In this document: positions 53,242 through 56,227 of the stretch, piece after piece
How the letters are laid out: each line of letters starts with the position of its first letter
Numbering within the stretch: position 1 is the first letter of the stretch
DNA from: Carboxylicivirga fragile
Lineage (GTDB): Bacteria > Bacteroidota > Bacteroidia > Bacteroidales > Marinilabiliaceae
Length of the DNA stretch: 56,227 nt
Direction of reading: 5' to 3'
Assembly: GCA_025499625.1 (NCBI GenBank)
Contig: JAFMVD010000040.1
Span: 1 to 56,227 of the forward strand
Position numbers and translations under genes: made by a program
The notes under the pieces: model-generated
Seen by the model: the letters and a program-made list of their open reading frames with translations, nothing else
What the model was told of the DNA's origin: nothing
Database searches by the model: none

Positions 53242-55476
53242 ATGAATAAAGTAATCATGGGGCTGTTTGCTCTAATTGTTTGCTCAATTACATCAGCTCA
53301 AGTATCAGATGAGTTAAAAGGTGTAATTAAAGCAAAGGAAAATGGTGAAACCATTGAATTGGTTGGTGCTAATGTGTATTGGTCTGGAACGCAAACTGGT
53401 ACAATTAGTGATGGATCGGGGAGATTTAATGTGCCTAGAGTGTCGGGGAAGAATTTTTTGGTAGTTAGTTATATCGGATATGTAACTGATACCATTGATG
53501 TGTCGAATAAGAAAAATCTTAAGATTGAGTTATTACCTGATCAACAATTGGACGAAGTTCAAGTGGCAGGAAAGAAGCCAGGTGCTTACTTGTCACGATT
53601 GGATCCCATTGCTACAATTAATGTTACGGGTGAGGAATTGTGTAAGGCGGCATGTTGCAACCTTAGCGAGAGTTTTGAAACAAATGCATCGGTTGATGTA
53701 GCTTATTCTGATGCAGCAACGGGAGCTAAACAAATTCAATTATTGGGATTATCTGGAAATTACGTTCAAATGATGACGGAGAATATGCCAAATTTCAGAG
53801 GTTTGGCTACACCATATGGGCTGACGTATATTCCTGGTACCTGGATGGATGCCATACAGATATCTAAAGGAACATCAACTGTTGTGAATGGTTTTGAAGC
53901 TTTAACTGGTCAAATAAATGTGGAATATAAAAAGCCGCTCGATTCTGAAAAGTTCTTTCTTAATTTATTTGGCAGTGATATGGGACGTGCCGAGGCTAAT
54001 GTGAACGGTTCGATTCATGTTAACGATAAGATGAAAACCGCTGTTTTTGCTCATTACTCAAAAGACATGATGTCAAATGATTTAAATGATGATGGATTTC
54101 GGGACGAACCTTTGCTTAGTCAGCTCAACCTTATGAATCGTTGGGATTTTAATAATAAGAAAGGATTTACTTCGCAGTTGGGACTTAAGTTTATCGATGA
54201 AGAACGTTTGGGTGGTGAAATGGAGTTTGATGACAATAAACCATCTGATGAGTATTACGGAATTAAGATTGATACGAAGCGACTTGAGGCTTTCGGTAAG
54301 GCAGGTTATATTTTTAAGGATCAAGTTAGCAGTATTGGCCTGGTGGCTAATTGGTCGCACCATAAGCAAAATTCATTTTATGGATTAAAAACTTATGATG
54401 CCACACAGAATTCGTTTTATGCCAATTTATTATTTCAATCAATCATAGGTAATGAAAACAATAAATTTACAACTGGTTTAAGTTTTCAGGGTGATATGTT
54501 TGATGAGCTACTTCAAATGGATTATCGCGATGGAAACACAAGTAATAATTACCTGAGAGATGAATTCGTTCCAGGAATGTATTTCCAATATACATATAGT
54601 ATACCTGAACGTTTAACGTTAATAGCTGGCGTCAGAAGCGACTTTCATAATATTTATGGAACATTATTTACACCTCGTTTACATGCCAAATATAACATTG
54701 CCCCCAAAACCATATTAAGGGCATCGGCTGGTAAGGGATTTCGTAGTCCTAATGTATTGGCTGAAAATAGCTACCTGTTAGCCAGTTCCCGACAATTGCT
54801 TATTGCAGATGATATCGATATTGAAGAGGCTTGGAATTATGGAGCCAATATTACACAGTATTTTGATGTAGCAGGTAAAGAGCTAACTTTTAATATGGAG
54901 TTCTATCGTACAGATTTTGTCAATCAGCTGGTAGCTGATGCTGATCAGAGTGCACGTTTAATCTCCTTTTATAATTTAGATGGAAAATCTTATGCGAATA
55001 ATTTCCAGGTCGAGGCAAAGTACGAAATGTTACGTGGACTCGATGTGGTTGGAGCCTGGCGCATGAACGATGTTAAAACAACATATAATGGTGTTTTGAT
55101 GGAGCGCCCACTTAATAGCAAATATAAAGGTTTGCTTACCTTATCGTATGCAACGCCTTTAAAGAAATGGCAGTTCGATTACACTCTGCAGTTTAATGGA
55201 GGAGGTCGTGTTCCAACTACTTTGGAGAACTCCCCAGTCAACCAAAGACCAGATCGATTTGAACCATATCAAATAATGAATGCGCAAGTAACCAAGTTCT
55301 TTCGCAAGTGGAATGTGTATATTGGCGCAGAAAATCTAGCAGACTTTAAACAGCCGAATCCAATTATTGCAGGCGATGATCCTTTCGGTTCTGAATTTGA
55401 TAGCTCATTAACTTGGGGGCCTGTATTAGGAAGAAGGATTTATTTTGGCCTTCGTTATTTTATAGATAGAGAATAG
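53242..55476 (+). CDS. TonB-dependent receptor, heavy-metal type
   Basis: The 744-residue outer-membrane receptor has a signal peptide (ending TSAQ), a CarboxypepD_reg-like domain (about 25-100) and a plug (about 115-235). It ends with a barrel closing in RRIYFGLRYFIDRE. The plug contains EELCKAACCNLSESFETNAS (Cys134, 138, 139) and TGAKQIQLLGLSGNYVQMMTEN, which are characteristic of the Bacteroidota receptors linked to HMA proteins. The cysteine triplet suggests metal binding in the plug. It should move a metal or metal chelate in or out across the outer membrane. The TonB paralogues at 42-44 kb could energise it. Confidence 0.9.
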   Translation: MNKVIMGLFALIVCSITSAQVSDELKGVIKAKENGETIELVGANVYWSGTQTGTISDGSGRFNVPRVSGKNFLVVSYIGYVTDTIDVSNKKNLKIELLPDQQLDEVQVAGKKPGAYLSRLDPIATINVTGEELCKAACCNLSESFETNASVDVAYSDAATGAKQIQLLGLSGNYVQMMTENMPNFRGLATPYGLTYIPGTWMDAIQISKGTSTVVNGFEALTGQINVEYKKPLDSEKFFLNLFGSDMGRAEANVNGSIHVNDKMKTAVFAHYSKDMMSNDLNDDGFRDEPLLSQLNLMNRWDFNNKKGFTSQLGLKFIDEERLGGEMEFDDNKPSDEYYGIKIDTKRLEAFGKAGYIFKDQVSSIGLVANWSHHKQNSFYGLKTYDATQNSFYANLLFQSIIGNENNKFTTGLSFQGDMFDELLQMDYRDGNTSNNYLRDEFVPGMYFQYTYSIPERLTLIAGVRSDFHNIYGTLFTPRLHAKYNIAPKTILRASAGKGFRSPNVLAENSYLLASSRQLLIADDIDIEEAWNYGANITQYFDVAGKELTFNMEFYRTDFVNQLVADADQSARLISFYNLDGKSYANNFQVEAKYEMLRGLDVVGAWRMNDVKTTYNGVLMERPLNSKYKGLLTLSYATPLKKWQFDYTLQFNGGGRVPTTLENSPVNQRPDRFEPYQIMNAQVTKFFRKWNVYIGAENLADFKQPNPIIAGDDPFGSEFDSSLTWGPVLGRRIYFGLRYFIDRE

Positions 55477-55501
55477 TAATAACCAGATAAATAAAAATCC
55501 A

Positions 55502-55843
55502 ATGAAAATTTTAAAAAGTGTTTTGATGATCGTTTTGTGCTTGCTTGCTTTTTCGGCACAAGCAAAAAATGACAAAAAGAAAACTGAAACAGTTGTTTAT
55601 AAAGTAGAGATGGACTGTCAGAGCTGTGTTAATAAGATTAACAAGAACATGGTTTATGAGAAAGGAATCAAAGATCTAAAAGTCGATTTCGAGAAGCAAA
55701 CTGTAGCTATTACTTATAAGGTGGATAAAACCAATGGTGAAAAATTGGTTGCTGCATTCAAAGAATTAGGATTTGAAGCTTCCGAATTAAAGGAGGGAGA
55801 TTGTTCTAAGGCGACAAAGAAAAAGTGTTGCGGAGGACATTAA
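55502..55843 (+). CDS. Secreted HMA-domain metal chaperone
   Basis: The 113-residue protein has a signal peptide (residues 1-21, SAQA) and one heavy-metal-associated domain (about 32-96) with the metal loop MDCQSC (Cys39, Cys42). It also has a cysteine-rich tail (Cys101, Cys109, Cys110, final GGH). The fold MxCxxC is that of Atx1/CopZ copper chaperones, but export places it in the periplasm. It follows the TonB receptor by 25 bases in the same operon. The C-terminal CCGGH could be a second metal site. Confidence 0.9.
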   Translation: MKILKSVLMIVLCLLAFSAQAKNDKKKTETVVYKVEMDCQSCVNKINKNMVYEKGIKDLKVDFEKQTVAITYKVDKTNGEKLVAAFKELGFEASELKEGDCSKATKKKCCGGH

Positions 55844-55865
55844 AGCAGAATAATATTAGTCGTTT

Positions 55866-55899
55866 AAAAAGAGGTTCGCAATTGGAGCCTCTTTTTTTT
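55866..55899 (+). terminator. Rho-independent terminator after the HMA gene
   Basis: AAAAAGAGG (55866-55874) and CCTCTTTTTTTT (55888-55899) form a short A/T-flanked stem with a T run. Confidence 0.8.
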
Positions 55900-55973
55900 C
55901 TTTCTCTAACCCCCACGTATCCAGTCCCTAAAAACCCCTGTAAAAACTTTCTTCAAAAAACCTTTCAAAGTAA

Positions 55974-56005
55974 TTTGGACTTGTCAAAAACTATCCGTTA
56001 TTTTG
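55974..56005 (+). promoter_or_regulatory. Outward promoter 1 of the right-edge transcript
   Basis: TTTG (55974-55977) and TTATTTTG (55998-56005) are 20 bases apart, a near-consensus Bacteroidota promoter (one mismatch in the -7). Start predicted near 56012. Confidence 0.6.
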
Positions 56006-56164
56006 CACCCGCTTTGAGAGAAACACATGGTTGATTAAGGGGCACAGAGGCAGCAATGGCTGCTGAAAAGGAGTAACATTTTGGAATGATTTTTCGGATT
56101 GAAGAAAAGGATTTGGGTCGATTTTAGTACTTAAAAATAAACTTCAAAAAAAGCTGAAAAAACA

Positions 56165-56197
56165 TTTGGAAAGGACGGATAAAAGTTCTTACCTTTG
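56165..56197 (+). promoter_or_regulatory. Outward promoter 2 of the right-edge transcript
   Basis: TTTG (56165-56168) and TACCTTTG (56190-56197) are 21 bases apart, an exact consensus. The 384-base region 55844-56227 otherwise holds only the preceding terminator and the palindrome at the edge. Two strong tandem promoters with no coding start between them suggest a highly expressed downstream unit. Confidence 0.7.
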
Positions 56198-56207
56198 TCG
56201 CCGCTTC

Positions 56208-56225
56208 CCGCGATAGCTATCGCGG
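56208..56225. repeat. 18-base perfect palindrome at the right edge
   Basis: CCGCGATAGCTATCGCGG lies about four bases after the predicted start of promoter 2. It is G+C rich in an A+T-rich region. It could be the base of a leader-RNA hairpin or a dispersed palindromic repeat; the window ends two bases later. Confidence 0.7.
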
Positions 56226-56227
56226 CG

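Noticed and set aside
55825-56034. A 69-codon frame overlapping the end of the HMA gene
   Set aside because: It crosses the terminator and the outward promoter 1 and resembles no protein.
1-56227. tRNA genes or a CRISPR array
   Set aside because: I scanned for TTCRANYC-type T loops and for regularly spaced repeats and saw no convincing case; this was by eye and not exhaustive.

Overview
The window reads as a chromosomal segment of an AT-rich, probably anaerobic or facultative, member of the Bacteroidota. The evidence is two SusC/SusD pairs, a FecR-type anti-sigma factor, a C-terminal T9SS sorting domain, Bacteroidota-restricted families (DUF4494, DUF4837), promoters of the TAnnTTTG type and almost no Shine-Dalgarno sequences. 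The [FeFe]-hydrogenase genes and an oxygen-labile type of serine dehydratase fit a fermentative marine or sediment lineage such as the Marinilabiliales. That genus-level guess is inference only. I found no tRNA, rRNA, CRISPR array or intact insertion sequence inside the window.

Layout. 0.1-2.6 kb: FecR anti-sigma factor and a secreted STN-domain protein without a barrel. 2.7-9.1 kb: housekeeping and small genes (a serine-less acyl-carrier-like protein, a BamA-like barrel, DUF4494, transaldolase, serine ammonia-lyase, an NfeD/SPFH pair). 9.4-21.5 kb: two SusCD nutrient-uptake loci, the second with a third surface lipoprotein. 22-27 kb: a small lipoprotein and a 1573-residue Asp-box beta-propeller protein exported by T9SS. 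27.4-29.5 kb: an ECF sigma factor, then a folM-folX-folK-like operon pointing to tetrahydromonapterin. 29.6-35 kb: a barrel protein, a TPR histidine kinase with a sigma-54 response regulator, and a membrane protein carrying a LAS-metallopeptidase signature.

35.2-42.0 kb (minus strand) is the most interesting region. It is a tight five-gene operon: [2Fe-2S] protein, HydS-like PAS [FeFe]-hydrogenase homologue, SpoIIE phosphatase, second [2Fe-2S] protein, group-B-like [FeFe] hydrogenase. It ends in a clear terminator and is preceded by a gene for a PAS-containing sigma-54 activator. It looks like a combined hydrogen-metabolising and hydrogen- or redox-sensing module. Similar gene sets exist in other anaerobes, but to my knowledge the signalling path is not worked out.

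42.3-52.5 kb: tandem TonB paralogues that share a palindrome and flank a structured non-coding element, a DUF4837 lipoprotein behind paired dyads, a TPR protein, a Cse60-like small protein, a Na+/solute symporter convergent with a GH1 beta-glucosidase, a PAP2 phosphatase, a patatin, and an orphan ATP-grasp protein. 52.6-55.8 kb: a heavy-metal (probably copper) handling set of Cys/His-rich protein, TonB receptor and HMA chaperone. The last 250 bases carry two strong tandem promoters that fire out of the right edge, possibly into a stable-RNA operon.
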